From: Roridomyces roridus
Lineage: Eukaryota; Basidiomycota; Agaricomycetes; Agaricales; Mycenaceae
Direction: 5' to 3'
Assembly: GCA_029378245.1 (NCBI GenBank)
Contig: JARKIF010000012.1
Coordinates: 744,001 to 808,000, forward strand
DNA length: 64,000 nucleotides
In this document: positions 41,000 through 52,739 of the stretch, piece by piece
Numbering within the stretch: the stretch's first letter is position 1
Layout: every line of letters starts with the position of its first letter
The notes under the pieces: generated by a model
Told to the model about the DNA's origin: nothing
Database searches by the model: none
Seen by the model: the letters and a program-made list of their open reading frames with translations, nothing else
Program-made: the position numbers and the translations under genes

Positions 41000-42184
41000 A
41001 TGTCCTCCAAGACGCAATTTTTCCTCACCGGTGCGACTGGATATATCGGCGGCGCCGTCCTGGCGCGCTTCCTCAAGGACTCCAATGTCGCCAGCTTCCA
41101 TTTCACCGTGCTTGTCCGGAATCCAGAGAAGGCCGCCAAATTCAACGAAATTGCTGGCGTCACCGCCGTCGTGGGCTCGCTCAACGACGTCCCGCTCGTA
41201 ACGAAGCTTGCGAGCGAGGCAGACGTCGTGGTTGCCATTGCCGACTCTGACGACTTCGGTGCAGCCCAGGCAATACTCGCCGGATTGAAGCAGCGGCGCG
41301 CGGCGACGGGCGTAGCGCCCAGCTTCATCCAGACGGTATGTGCATGTTTCCTCCCCTGGAGTTCTGTGTTCTCACCCCACAATCAGTCTGGCGCGGCTCT
41401 CTTCATTGATGACGCTAAAGGCATGTATGCTACACCAACCATCTACGACGACTCGGACGTGGACCAAATCGCTGCCCTCCCGCCAACCCAATTGCACCGC
41501 GATGTGGACTTGGCTATCTCTGCTGCGGACGCGGAGGGATACGCGAAAACATACATCCTTGTCCCATCCATGGTCTACGGAATTGCCACGGGTCTCCTCG
41601 TCGACAAGGGTATCCAGAATCGGCACTCGCAGGTGCTTCCTGGACTCATCAAGATTTCGCTCGGCCGGGGTCGCGCGGGTATGGTCGGCGAGGGAAAGAA
41701 CTTGTGGCCCAACGTCGAAGTCCACGAGCGTATGTCCTTCCATTCTCCGCCCATAGTTTATTATTTACGAGGCATTCAAGTTGCGGACCTCTACGTCGCG
41801 CTGTACGATGCCATCACCTCGAACCCTGCCACTGGACACGGCACGAACGGCTATTATTTCGGCGAGAACGGCGAGCACTCGTTCTACGACCTCAGCAAAG
41901 CCGTGGGAGAAAGCCTGGTCGCCCTCGGCAAGTCCGACAATCCTGAGCCCAAGACGTTCTCCCAGGAAGAGCTGGATCAGTTCTTTGGCGGCTCCGCGAT
42001 CCTCGGTACCAACGCACGCTGCCGGGCTTCGCATTCGTTGTCTATTGGATGGAAACCCACGAAGGGGACAAAGGATTTGTTGGCGAGTGTCAGTGCCGAG
42101 ATGGATGCGTTGCTTGGGAAAGCAGTAGACAGATCTGATAGTCGGGTATTTCAGATTGAACCACCCAAGGTTCAAGATGCTTGA
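41000..42184 (+). CDS. Extended short-chain dehydrogenase / NAD(P)-dependent epimerase-like protein
   Basis: Rossmann-fold NAD(P)-dependent enzyme of the extended or atypical SDR (NmrA/epimerase-like) class. It starts at 41000 (MSSKTQFFLTGATGYIGGAV); TGATGYIGG is the dinucleotide-binding motif. Following elements are FTVLVRNPEKAAKFNEIAGV, VTKLASEADVVVAIADSDD, and YILVPSMVYGIATGLLV, which aligns with the post-catalytic strand. No classic YxxxK was seen, as is common in atypical SDRs. Two introns (about 41336-41384 and 41730-41780) are removed in frame; the second joins HE to LADLYVALYDAITS. The stop is TGA at 42182-42184, after about 360 residues. Substrate unknown; probably cytosolic. Confidence 0.82.
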   Translation: MSSKTQFFLTGATGYIGGAVLARFLKDSNVASFHFTVLVRNPEKAAKFNEIAGVTAVVGSLNDVPLVTKLASEADVVVAIADSDDFGAAQAILAGLKQRRAATGVAPSFIQTVCACFLPWSSVFSPHNQSGAALFIDDAKGMYATPTIYDDSDVDQIAALPPTQLHRDVDLAISAADAEGYAKTYILVPSMVYGIATGLLVDKGIQNRHSQVLPGLIKISLGRGRAGMVGEGKNLWPNVEVHERMSFHSPPIVYYLRGIQVADLYVALYDAITSNPATGHGTNGYYFGENGEHSFYDLSKAVGESLVALGKSDNPEPKTFSQEELDQFFGGSAILGTNARCRASHSLSIGWKPTKGTKDLLASVSAEMDALLGKAVDRSDSRVFQIEPPKVQDA

Positions 42185-42885
42185 ATCACAGTGATTTTTC
42201 CGAGGTTGGATTCAAGATCTTAGATTGCTGATGAATGGAAGTTCAAGTTCGAGGCCGCCGTGCACCTCCACCCTCACCCGCAGCGAAAATAAGCGGTCTC
42301 TGTCCTCGACGATTTCAATCCCGCTCACGTCTGCGCCAGCCGAGGTGATGCAATCAGTTACTCGGCATCGGCATTTCAGGTGACGCGTTGTGATCGCGCT
42401 TGTTCCTGACCACCATGGTATTCACCCTCCTCGGCAACTTTGATACACAACTGACCCCCAGGATCAACAATCTTTCGCACCACCATTGGGATGGTCTCGA
42501 AATGCCGTGTTCTTGCTGCGCCAGCCGCAAATGACCCGGATCGACCGTCGACGTGTGCCGAAAACCTGGGCCCATGGCGAAGAACGGGCCGAACCTGGAC
42601 AGCGACCGTTTCTTTCCACGCTGTTACAACTTGCGTCTGCTTTCCCAGGCGGTACTCTCAACATAAGTCAAGACGCGAAAACTGCAGCTGTGACCAGGCT
42701 CTCGCTGATCGCTGATCAATTACCGAAGTCATCTCTTGTGCTCGGGCACTTACCATCGGAAGTCAGGTCCCGGCAATTGATCACCACATAAGCCCACTCC
42801 GACGAACGCCTCTCACGGCACCTCTATGTATCACTTGCTCTCTGACGAGACCTCATCGTATACAGACCATGTTCCCCAACGCACT
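42185..42885. other. Spacer, possibly with decayed oxidoreductase sequence
   Basis: About 700 nt. Just before the alcohol-dehydrogenase-like fragment the frame reads VRGILCVSS, similar to the VRGILVGS block of zinc-type oxidoreductases, but I could not follow the gene further upstream. Confidence 0.3.
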
Positions 42886-43127
42886 GCACCCAATCCTCGT
42901 CAAGGTTCGCGGGATCCTCTGTGTTTCCTCTTCCCTGGTTCTTGTCTTGAGACGAATGAAAGAACATTAGATTCAAGGAATTGACCGCCTTTATGAGCGC
43001 ACATCCAGAGACGACGCGTCCTGTGATTGACACAGTGATCGAATTCGAGCAGGTGAAGGAGGCATATTCGTATCTTGACGCACAGCAGCATGTGGGTAAG
43101 ATTGTCATTCGTGTTGCGCAGAGCTGA
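42886..43127 (+). pseudogene. Zinc-type alcohol dehydrogenase / quinone oxidoreductase, C-terminal remnant
   Basis: The last exon reads FKELTAFMSAHPETTRPVID, then EFEQVKEAYSYLDAQQHVGK and IVIRVAQS before TGA at 43125-43127. This is the typical end of a medium-chain (zinc-type) oxidoreductase. Before it, VRGIL is recognisable, but the frame is broken and no catalytic or NADPH-binding domain is present in the preceding 700 nt. I read it as a truncated remnant. Confidence 0.6.
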
Positions 43128-43199
43128 GCGGGCCTCAATATTCGAACATTGTCATGAACACTGTCTACAAGTATGTACTATCCTTTCTGGAAAAAACCC

Positions 43200-44447
43200 T
43201 CAGGCTTGCTGAATGCGAGCATGGTCTGGTTTCGTTATATGAATGATGTCCTCCTCAAACCTGCCCGGAACACTCTTTTGATGTCTCCGCTTTCTGCTTG
43301 ATCCACCGTGATCTGTGCGCCTACTTGGACTCTCTTGAGACCATCCGAGTCCGACGCGGGCGTGGATCAGCAAGTTGGTGATAGCCGTAATCGCCGGGAA
43401 AGTATCCACAGCAAAGCAATTCGAAGATGTGGTTGAACCAAGGTCCGAGGTAGCTCCCACCAGTATGAACCAGAACATTTGAAGCGCGGCGCTTTCGACG
43501 AGGATGGCGAGAATACGCTGAATTGAATTGGCAATCATTAATCAGCATTGGTTCGGAGGCTTGTTGAAACTTGACCCCCGGGCCACACATACTTACCATC
43601 AGATAGGATTCTGGGCTGGCTTTCGCACGCATGATGCGATAGACGATCGCAGCTGGGTCAACTTGAGTCACTGGATGGAGTACCGCGGAAGGGACTGACC
43701 AGTGCTGTATAAATTGTTTCTAGTGCCGGCCAGTGGATCATTGGACTAGGGCAACGTGAATGGGACAGACTCACGCGAATGAAAACCAGAAAGCCATTTG
43801 CGCAGCCGTGGGACCGGGGAGCAGCTGTTGGTTCTGTGATACAGCCAATGTTGACCCAACTGATGTTGGAAATGATCTCAGACTTCTTCCAATGAGCAGA
43901 ACAAGGCTTCGCTCACCGCTGGCGCCCACCACGGCGAGGAATGGAAAAATCATAATTGTGCGGTTTCCGCCCCAGACGACCCAAAGACGATAAACCTACC
44001 GGGGTTTATATTGGGTAAAATGATACACAGACGTCAACGTACCAACAGAAGGTCCCCCAAGAAAATTGACACAAAAAACAATGCTTCCATGACTAGTTCT
44101 GTGTGCTCGCCGTTATAAAACTTGGTGGGAGTTCCCAGAGCAATGAATGCCAGATATCCTCGATAAACGACGATAGTCCAGTGCTTCAAAGCTTTCGATT
44201 ACAATATGTGGGGAAAGAAAATGTGCAGACTCACAGCAGTTACTAAGAGGAAGAGGGCGGTGACTCCGAGGAAGGCCAGGGATGTAAAATTCTGCTTCCT
44301 TGAACGACTTTTCCCTGCAAGAGTCCGTCGCGTGGCGAGGAAGTAGATGTTAGAAATGAAGAGCAGTAAAACTATCCCGTAGAGAAGGCTGACGACGATG
44401 AGAGTGGCAAAGTTTACCCGGACGCTGGTGTCGGCGATGCCCTGCAT
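43200..44447 (-). CDS. Predicted 7-transmembrane protein of the basidiomycete receptor-like type
   Basis: Integral membrane protein. It starts at 44447 (MQGIADTSVRVNFATLIVVS). TM helices seen in order: NFATLIVVSLLYGIVLLLFI; NFTSLAFLGVTALFLLVTA; then after an intron ALFFVSIFLGDLLL joined to VYRLWVVWGGNRTIMIFPFL; later AILVESAALQMFWFILVG and a last segment near 43430. The pattern D-x-LLVYRLWVVWG and ILVESAAL is shared by a large family of uncharacterised 7-TM proteins in Agaricomycetes, loosely receptor-like. The C-terminal tail is hydrophilic (SRRTDHGGSSRKRRHQK) and stops at 43200. Some central exons (43540-43760) were not fully resolved. Confidence 0.72.
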
Positions 44448-46121
44448 CTGGATGGGCGGAAAGGAAGGGTGGGAGATGGAGGGAGCGGCTGGGTTCAAAT
44501 AAGGATCGCCCTGGGAAGGTATCCATGCACACTGTTCATCGCGGAATCCAGTGATAGATGCCCGATTTCTGCCTTCTGGCGCTGCTGGTCGTGTGTTTGC
44601 AGCCCACCCCCATAAGTAGTACGGAGCCCCGGCTTGAAACGTGATGGTAATCTGTGCACTGACGTCCCCGCTTGCCAACCTTGGTCCTTAACGTGGGAAC
44701 GAGGAGCGCGTGGTTCTACACGACCCACTACAATGTAAAAAAATCCAGCCATAATGTACTCCGCCCGAGGGGACGGTGGCCACAGGTGCTGATGGCCCGA
44801 ATTGAACCGCAATCCCGTTTGATTTGCTTGCGTGGCTGCCAGGCTAGTTCGGCATCTCAACAACTAATATTAAATTAGGGATGTGTTCCTGTATGCCATT
44901 GAACAGATAGTATTGGTTACACTAGGTCAATTGCGTTCGCTTTTGATGCACCATCAGTGGCTTGATCGGTTCATGATCAGTAGAGCCAATCACCCATGCA
45001 AGACTTGGGGTGCGGGGCCGTTGCAAGCACGGCAGGATACGAGAACTTCCAGGGGTTTGAGCAAGGTTTGAGCTTGCCAGATCTGACTGAAAGGCAAGAA
45101 CAGTGGACAGAGACAAGTTAGGTGTGTGGCTGTGCGCCAACTTCAAGTTGGCGTGACGTGACAGATGTGATGATGGTTAGTGATCACTGATCAAGTCACA
45201 TGACAGTGCACAAAAGGCTGCACACTTTCTGCCACCAGTAGACGTAGCACTGTAACAATCGCAGCCAGAGCTCACCAAACCCTGTATATTTGTCAAGAAA
45301 TGACAATGTAAAGGATCTCTCACCCACATGTTTAGGAACCCATCGCTTCGTAGTCAGATTGTGTGCTTGGCCCACAGAGTAGCTTCACCTGCAGCAGTGC
45401 AGGTGGTCCATCAGAGGTCTACAGCAGCAGTGGATCACTGGAGCCAAATTCCTGTCCAGCAATTCAACTGTGTTGTCCATGGGTATGAGGATACAGATTT
45501 GATGAGCATCAGTATCATCACGGAGTTCAACTCATTTTGAATGCCACTAATTTTCCTAATTTTCCTGAGGGCTGACATGCACATTGATGCATCCTAAGCT
45601 TCAAACGGACCTACATTGCAAAGACCCAGCACCTTTGGTGAGCCTGGAATGAGCTAATCACCTAAAGCAAGAAGATCAACAATATTATACATACTATTGG
45701 ATATGGGAGCTCATCTCTGCAGAGTGAAATTCAATTTCAACAACCAGAAGTGTACCTGCAAAATACCAGAGGGCTTTGTGAAAAACTGGAGGCTCCAGAG
45801 CGAAAGGAAAAATGAGCTGATGGGAGCTGTCAAAATCAGGGATTGTAGCCGCAAAAAGGAAATGCACAGCCGCCACAATCAAAAGTTGTAATGATCCTAA
45901 AAGGTTGCCCAACTTCAAGTTCTGGCCTGACCGAATTTTAAAAGAACGAAGCAAGTAAGTTCTCGTAACCCTTCTCATAAGCAAGGCCAAGTAGTGGGAT
46001 TTGGACTCTTTGCACCCTTTGAAGAACACTGAACAGGCAGTCAAAATAATTGTACGCCTCAATAAATATAAGACATGACATCTATATAATATGCACACTT
46101 GGCGACAATCTTCCTTCCTTC
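44448..46121. other. Gene-poor, CpG-poor spacer
   Basis: About 1.7 kb. From about 44880 onward CG dinucleotides become rare and TG/CA words frequent, like the pseudogene that follows. No credible coding frame, RNA gene or terminal repeat recognised. Confidence 0.4.
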
Positions 46122-49100
46122 CTACATGTAGACTTCAAATTTATTGCCACCAATTACCCCCCGAGACATCAACAACACCTCCTTATTTATATTGGCCAGA
46201 TCAGCCAATTTCCTTTGAATTTCTGCGGCCTGGGTGGTCTGCGATGATCTTTCAAAGAGAATGCAAGCCTTTCGCCAAAGTATCTCAGCTCGATCCATTC
46301 TTCCTGCCCTCATGGCTAATTCACCCATCTGTGTCATGCATTCGGCCCTGCTGCGGTGGATGTCCATTGCGGTAAAACCCTCTAGGGCTACTTGAAACAG
46401 GGTTTCCGCAGTTTCATAATTATTCTCTGAAAGCAGCACATCCCCTAGACAGCGGAGTGCTTTGTGGATATCCAGTCTGCTTTTATGCCTCACAGAAAGG
46501 ACCAGATAAATTACAGTGTATCTTGATGTCCATGGAAGGTCAATGCAGTTCCACAATGTGGTGTCTGCCAATCTTTCTAGTGCATAAAACATCAGTTCTG
46601 CACATTGGGAAACCGATGCCTGTAAGCATTCTTCAAACATGGTCTTGGCCTGGATCCACTTATGTTGTTTAAGTTGTAGGTTAGCAAGAACTGCCTGGCA
46701 AAGATGCAACCCAAGCTGAGATTGAACTCCTCTGAAGTATTCTTGGGCAGTGGCAATATTGAGTTCTACATCAGCCTCCCCAAGCTGTCCAATTTCAACA
46801 TCAATTGTAGCAACATTGAGGGCACCATAGGCCTGATTTTCCCCGTCCACATCTTCAAGCATGAGTGGAACAAACACATTCCGTGCTTTTAGATATTCTG
46901 ATTTCAAGCGGTATATTTCCCCTTCTGCCTGTCGGGTATTGCGGTAGTATGCCCTATGTGGTCCAGATAATTCTGAGGTCTGCCTGGATCTTTGTAGATC
47001 AGAAACAGCCTGATTATAGGAGCCTAGTCCCTGAGAGCACAGGGCAGAGTATCCAAGTGCACTTGCTTCAGCACCCAGGTTTCCAGATATCTTTGCAAGT
47101 CTCTGGGCTTCTGTGGCATCAGTTTTGCCTGCATCATATTGACCACATCTCCAATGTATGTGGGCAATTGATCCCAGGGCTTCCGCCCATGCACCAAGGT
47201 CTCCTGCTGTTTTTGCAGTTGCTACAGCCTTCTGAAACCAGGCCATTGCCTGTTTAAAACCATCATCATTATGCCGGCAGTAATATCCACCCAGGGCACG
47301 ATAAAGTAAGGCTGATGGTTGAGTACAAGTTGAGTAAGAGATTGGGAGTTGAAATCAGAAAACACTTACATTCTACTCCAGGGTCATTCGAATACTGTAG
47401 ACATTCTAGAGCTTGGGAAATCAGAATTTGTGGTGCCTGCGTTGCCTGGTCTGTTCCCCATGTAAATGCCACGGTGATGTATCCCACTTGAAGTTTGTGA
47501 TCAGGTTGTTGGGACAACATTTTCTGAACCTGCTCCATAATTTTCGGGAGCTCATATTGGGGTTTGAAGTATTGAAGATATACCAAGATGTATTTAATGT
47601 GCTGCTTCAAATCTGGATTTTCAGGATACAATCCCAAATACATCAACTTTATGATATTCCCAGCAATCTGTTGACGTTCTACGGTAAAGACCTTTGCCTC
47701 GGGAGATCCACGATATCGTTCATACATATTCAATGGGCCATGAAACAGATGATGTTGAATTGGCCTCAGTAGTTGGAGTGAAATTGGATGGAAATGGTGC
47801 ATGTGCTCCTGAATTGGAACAAGTGATTTGAGTCTTCCTCTTGAATCCATGTAGGCAAGTGATGTTGCCAACAAAATGGCTCTACATGACTGCACATCAT
47901 GAGGAAATTCAATTTTCTGGAGCTGGCTATTTGATAGTCCATCTGGAAGGATTGACAAAAGACTCAATAGGTCCATTGTACCTGGTACTGAGGTGAAGCG
48001 TGGGCTCATAAGTGAGCTGTTGATGGACATGTCCAGATTTGATCCTCGGTCATATCCTCTGGAGAGAAAGGTAGTGGTCTCCATGTCCCACTGTGACAGA
48101 ACACTGGGGCATCCATCACAATCTACTAGGTGTGCTATGAGATCAATGGCAAGAGGCATATTGCCTGTTCTCTGCAGAACCTTGTTGACTTCAATTGGAT
48201 CATGAATGTCATCAGCAATGTCTATAAACATTTTTTGAGCTGCATCATTTGACAGGGGTTCCAGAGGTTTAAGGAATGGCCTTGTCCAGTGGACCTTTCC
48301 AGGTCTTTCTGCACCTCGCATTGTGACCTGTAGATTGATGATTAGCACAAGTTTGATTATTTAATTGTGTAAGGATTTCTTACAATCAATGAAAGATGGT
48401 CTATCTGAGTCAGAAGTGCCAGAAATTTCTCAACACCTGTCCGGACAGGAAGTGGATCCCATGCAGTTTCCAGGTTATCCAAGATAAGAAGACACCTAGA
48501 TTGTTTCATCAAAGCTTGTATCACACATTTGATTGGATTTTGTTCTGCTTTGAGACCAAGATGAGCTTCAATGAGGCCAGCTATGTCAAAACCTGTGGCA
48601 GCACATTCACACGGAATGAACCACCGCTGAGTATATAAATCAACCACACTTGGATCATGCAAAGCTGCTGTTGCAAGTGTTGTCTTTCCCATTCCACCTG
48701 GACCCAAGATTGCAATCCGAGCAGGATTTCCAGTCTGAGACAACATTGTGATAATGTTTGCAAGCTCCGAATCCCGGCCTCGGAAGATTTTTGGTTTGGC
48801 AGGCAATATTGCAGTTGAATTGCAACTATGAAAAGTAATCAGGAATGAGTGGAGGGATCCCTATCAGATGAATTGACCTTGAAATTGAACCATTCAATGT
48901 ACTTGGATAGATCTGCAAAGAGTTACAGATGGGGGTATTACTTGGAGAAGTTGGCTTCAAACCAGAGATGAGTTATCCGAGACTTCTCTATGGGATATGT
49001 TTTCAATAAGGTCAAGTAGTTCCTAGTGTTTTCTCTCGGCAGCTGCCTTGATCTCCTGACTTAATTCCTCAGTTGCAGCTTGGGAATCAATCTGAGTGAT

Positions 49101-49684
49101 ATAAATGAAATTCAATGTCTGAGCTCAAATTGATCAATCACCTTGAACACAATCAATGCATCTGCCATCCCTGCATAGCATCTTTTCAGTAGAGCCTTGA
49201 GCTCATTTTGCTGAAACCATTGCTTGAACAGGTTTGCTTGTTGTTGGTCTTCAATGAATGTATGTATTTGCTGCAGTGTCCTGAAGCAAGAGACATAAGT
49301 AAGGGAAAAAATCAGTAAATTTTCATATTCACTTCATGAAAGTTCCAAGGCGATCCAGAGTTGCAACAGGCAAGTTTGCTGGAGTGTTTGAGGTGAGGAG
49401 ATGTGATGCAATGGCGTAGAGTACTTGATGGATATTTTCCATCAGTCTGATACAGTGTTCTCTGTTTTTCTTGACATTCTGAGATTGATTGTAAAATTTG
49501 AACAAGCAATCACCCTAATTCCTTACCACAACTTTGATATCAAAGAGGCAGTGGTGTTCAAAATTGCTCCAACAAAAGGGGTCCGGAAAGTTTGGTTGAG
49601 TTCTTCTAGAAGAGCAACAGCTGGTTCAAGACAGGTTATGATAGTTGTGAGCTGATTTGCAGTGCTGCTGTGGATGTGAGGCAT
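46122..49684 (-). pseudogene. NLR-type (NB-ARC/NACHT plus TPR) gene with in-frame stops
   Basis: Intracellular STAND receptor of the fungal NLR class, implicated in non-self recognition and cell death. It starts at 49684 (MPHIHSSTANQLTTIITCLE). The N-terminal helical domain contains FRTPFVGAILNTTASLISKL and KKNREHCIRLMENIHQVLYA. The nucleotide-binding domain begins AKPKIFRGRDSELANIITML, with P-loop ILGPGGMGKTTLATAAL, Walker B RCLLILDNLETAWDPL, and VTMRGAERPGKVHW after an intron. TPR-like helices follow (AMAWFQKAVATAKTAGDLGA, ALEGFTAMDIHRSRAECMTQ), ending at 46122. In the linker, TAG at 49025-49023 and TGA at 48959-48957 interrupt frames that otherwise match the family (AAERKH-stop-ELLDLIEN; SLV-stop-SQLLQ). 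The second is what CGA to TGA would give. The first intron junction also did not join in frame. The sequence is strongly CpG-poor. Confidence 0.75.
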
Positions 49685-50828
49685 TTCGGAATTAACAGGA
49701 GATGCATAGAGGCCTATATACCAAATGGTGAGATAGCACATAGGGGATGATCATACAAGCGATGAAATTCCGTCGCAACCATCTTTTTGAACTATCTCAG
49801 TCTGGGCTGTCCATGAATCAAAGATTCAAAATCGGAAGTGACCAGCCCTGTTCAGTGTTACCAGTTAAACGTTTCAACACTGAATTTACAATTACAACCA
49901 GGTGGTGTACTTGGCAGTTGTCACTGTTCGACCCCGGCAATATGCAACGCAAGCAATACCAACAACAAAAGCTGGTCATCCATCAGTGGACGTCAACTAT
50001 CACCGACTCCCAGACGCTCCACGGCTCTCACCTGATGGAACACAAGGGAACGCAAGAGAAGCGGTTTGTTGGCAGTAAAGGACCTTGGTGTTAAGGATGC
50101 GCGCTGATACGGTGGCTGAACTGAGCGGCTGAGCCCTGCAGGAACCTGAATAATTTTGCTTTCAATAGCCAAAGGACGCTGTTTATACTGGGTACCCCGC
50201 GCGGAATGCTGCTGTCAGGATACATAGTGACATTTCACTCCTCCTCTAATAATCTGACCCACCCTCCTTTTTGTATGTAAACTTTGATAATGGCATTGAA
50301 TGTAGATTTTTTAGTGCTGGTAAGGTTGCAATTCGAAGTTGAGCGTTGCGCTGTGAAGGCCACGGAGTCTCTTCAGTCCCTTTCGATACTTTGTTGCCTC
50401 GATGAACAAACGGCCCTTGTTCTTCCCTCTTGTAGAACGGCCCTGCATAAAGATGACTTGTACCCAGATGATATGAATTCACAGCGGTCTGCGCTGGAAA
50501 GTCGGCGCGTCTTCGTTTAACTTGAGGCTGAGCGCGGAGCCACTACAACCAACAGGGAACAACAGCCTTTCGCGAACGCAATACTATGTATACAGACCAC
50601 GGAACGTTCTGAATTGCAGACGCTGGTCACTTCGGTGTCTCTAAAAGATCTGGGTACTCGTTCGACTCGAGGTCGAGATGTGCGTGACGGCGCCGATTTT
50701 TTCTCTCCTACTTACATAAATTCATGGGGTTGAGCATATTCCGACAGCCAGCATCGGCCAGTCAACGTGTTTAACGGCTTCCGCGGTGCAAGAGGGGTGA
50801 CCTCAAGTTACAAGTAGTAGGCAGCCTA

Positions 50829-51060
50829 GAGTCCGTCCCCCGTAGAGATGCGTGTGCGAGAGCCACAAAGCAATTCAATGGGCGGGATGAAGGCAAAAAA
50901 AAAAAAAGCGCCGGCGCGAGCAACGACAGCCAGGGGCCCGGGGATGAGGTACGAGGTGGCTGAGAGATCGAAGAGACGGGAGTGGGTCAGAGAGACAGCA
51001 GCGCTGAGGGAGGCAGAGAAGTCGCGAACGGAGATATGAAGACTCTTTGTGAGTGCATTG
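50829..51060. repeat. Diverged direct repeat, copy 1
   Basis: It begins AGCCTAGAGTCCGTCC and shares the order of blocks GAGATGCGT, GAGCCACAAAGCAA, GAGACA and GTCGCGAACGG with copy 2 at 51390-51600, with many substitutions and indels. Confidence 0.6.
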
Positions 51061-51389
51061 CCAGCATCTCCCATGGCCATGAGGGTGTTTCAAGTTGTCT
51101 AAGCTCTCACTGGCAACTCGTTCGAACCGAGCCTGAGCGCTCAATGAGTCTTGAACGATGCCCTTTTGAACTAGCACTCCACTGGAGACGACGCATCTGT
51201 AAAAGTGATGAATCCGCAGTGGTCCGCGCCTCCACGCGTTCTCGTTCGATTCGAGGCTAGGATAATGTGTAATGCGTGCCTTTTTTAGTGGGGGTTCTTG
51301 CCTAGTCCATAGATGAAATGATCCAGCTCGGTCAGTCGCGCATGAGGTCCGCGGCACAACTTGAGGGGTGGGCTATACAGGGAGCCTAG

Positions 51390-51600
51390 AGTCCGTCGCC
51401 AATGGAGATCCGTCTGCGTCGAGAGGAGCCACAAAGCAAGAAACCGAGACAACATCTTCGCGCGCAAAAGGAGAAACAAGCGGAAGCCAGCTGCGAGTGA
51501 GTTGGAGAGACAACTTGAAGGGCGCCGAGAGAGACAAAAAAAGTCGCGACCGGACACAAAAAGAGTTTCAATCATAGAGACACTGCGAATCGCAGAAAGG
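51390..51600. repeat. Diverged direct repeat, copy 2
   Basis: It begins AGCCTAGAGTCCGTCGCC; second copy of the segment at 50829-51060. The two copies are about 560 bp apart. Confidence 0.6.
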
Positions 51601-52055
51601 AGACGCAGCCACTCGGCCTGTTACTAGGCCGAGTGCTCGTTCGATCCGAGGCTGAGATATCTGTTGACATCGTTGCGCTTCATTTTAGCCTCCATATTAC
51701 TGCTCCCAAAGGATGACTCGGTCGAACCGCCGGACGTCGACATGGGGCTGTCGGAGGGTCGAGGAAGGTAGTGGTGTCGAGGAGGTTAGTAGTACTCCGC
51801 AGCGAAGTTGTATCCACCCACAGAGAGGAAAGTACTGAGCGGGAACTTCCGTCGCAATACTGTAAGTACTCATGGTGTATCGGATATGGGGGTCCGCCTC
51901 GTCACCGCCCTTTCAGGTGCGTGCGCGTATAGTACCCCTCCCTTTGGAGGGGCGCAAAGACCGTAGTTGAAGGGATTTCGGTGCGCAGAAGTTGGAAGAA
52001 GGCCCGCGGAAATAATTTATCCCAAGTCCCGGACAGGACGCTTAAGAACGGTATA

Positions 52056-52640
52056 CTACTCGCCGTCAGATCCCGCCTGTTGCGCAAGCTGCTGCTGGTA
52101 CCCCATCACGAGTAGAGCGTGAGTTGTCTGGGGCGTCGCTGGAATGTTGTACAGAACTTGAAGACAGGCAGGTGTGATTACCCCAGTGGAGACGGACGAG
52201 TTGAATGAGGGATTGGGAGTCATCGGAGCAAGCCGCGCCTTCAAGAGTTCCACGAATTCCGTCATGGGATGTATGAGGCCGAGATCAGAGGGAAGCGACA
52301 CGGACAGGGTCCGTTGTGTGAAGGTCTCGAAATTAGCGGCAAGGAGCGAGTTGGACTTGAAAACGGGGAGAGTGTTGGAGACTCAATCGCCATTGGGTGA
52401 GATGACTTGAGGTGATAGGCCATGAGCAGTGGCGAATGCGTTGAACAATGAACGCGGCAACCGTTCCTGCGAAGGGTTGCGCCAACGACTTCACCTGAGA
52501 GATTGCTGTGAAGTGGAACGAAGCTAGGAAATACAACGCACCTCCTCCATGGACCACCATTGACGGAACTCTGAGCTTCTCCTGGAAGCCCGCCACATCA
52601 TTAGACGACAACGCAACCTTTACTGGACGACGACGAGAAC
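52056..52640 (-). pseudogene. Sedolisin (S53, tripeptidyl-peptidase-like) prodomain remnant
   Basis: The fragment matches the propeptide and first residues of the catalytic domain of fungal S53 serine-carboxyl peptidases. In order: VKVALSSNDVAGFQEKL, FATAHGLSPQVISPNGD, NTLPVFKSNSLLAANFETFT with QRTLSVSLPSDLGLIHPM, and VITPACLQVLYNIPATP. A stop (TGA, complement at about 52384-52386) stands where the family has tryptophan (GDW), consistent with TGG to TGA. The catalytic domain with its Glu, Asp and Ser is missing; the frame ends at 52056. Clearly a truncated pseudogene. Confidence 0.7.
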
Positions 52641-52739
52641 TTTGCTGAGCGAAGGATTTGCAGAGAACCAATGAATTCTCCCGGATAAATACAGCTGCGC
52701 CTGCGCTGATTTCAAGAGTACACAAATAAGAGAGTATAA

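Larger units (their letters stand above)
49685..52055. other. Gene-poor region with dispersed repeats
   Basis: About 2.4 kb without a supported gene. The right half contains two diverged copies of a roughly 220-bp segment and several CTCGTTCGANTCGAGG-like words (listed separately). The left end is still A/T-rich like the neighbouring pseudogene. Confidence 0.45.

Noticed and set aside
44500..44680. Copy of the 31.8-kb inverted repeat near 44.63 kb (GGCTTGAAACGTGATGGTAAT resemblance)
   Set aside because: Only about 20 bp resemble the arm and the flanks diverge; could be chance.
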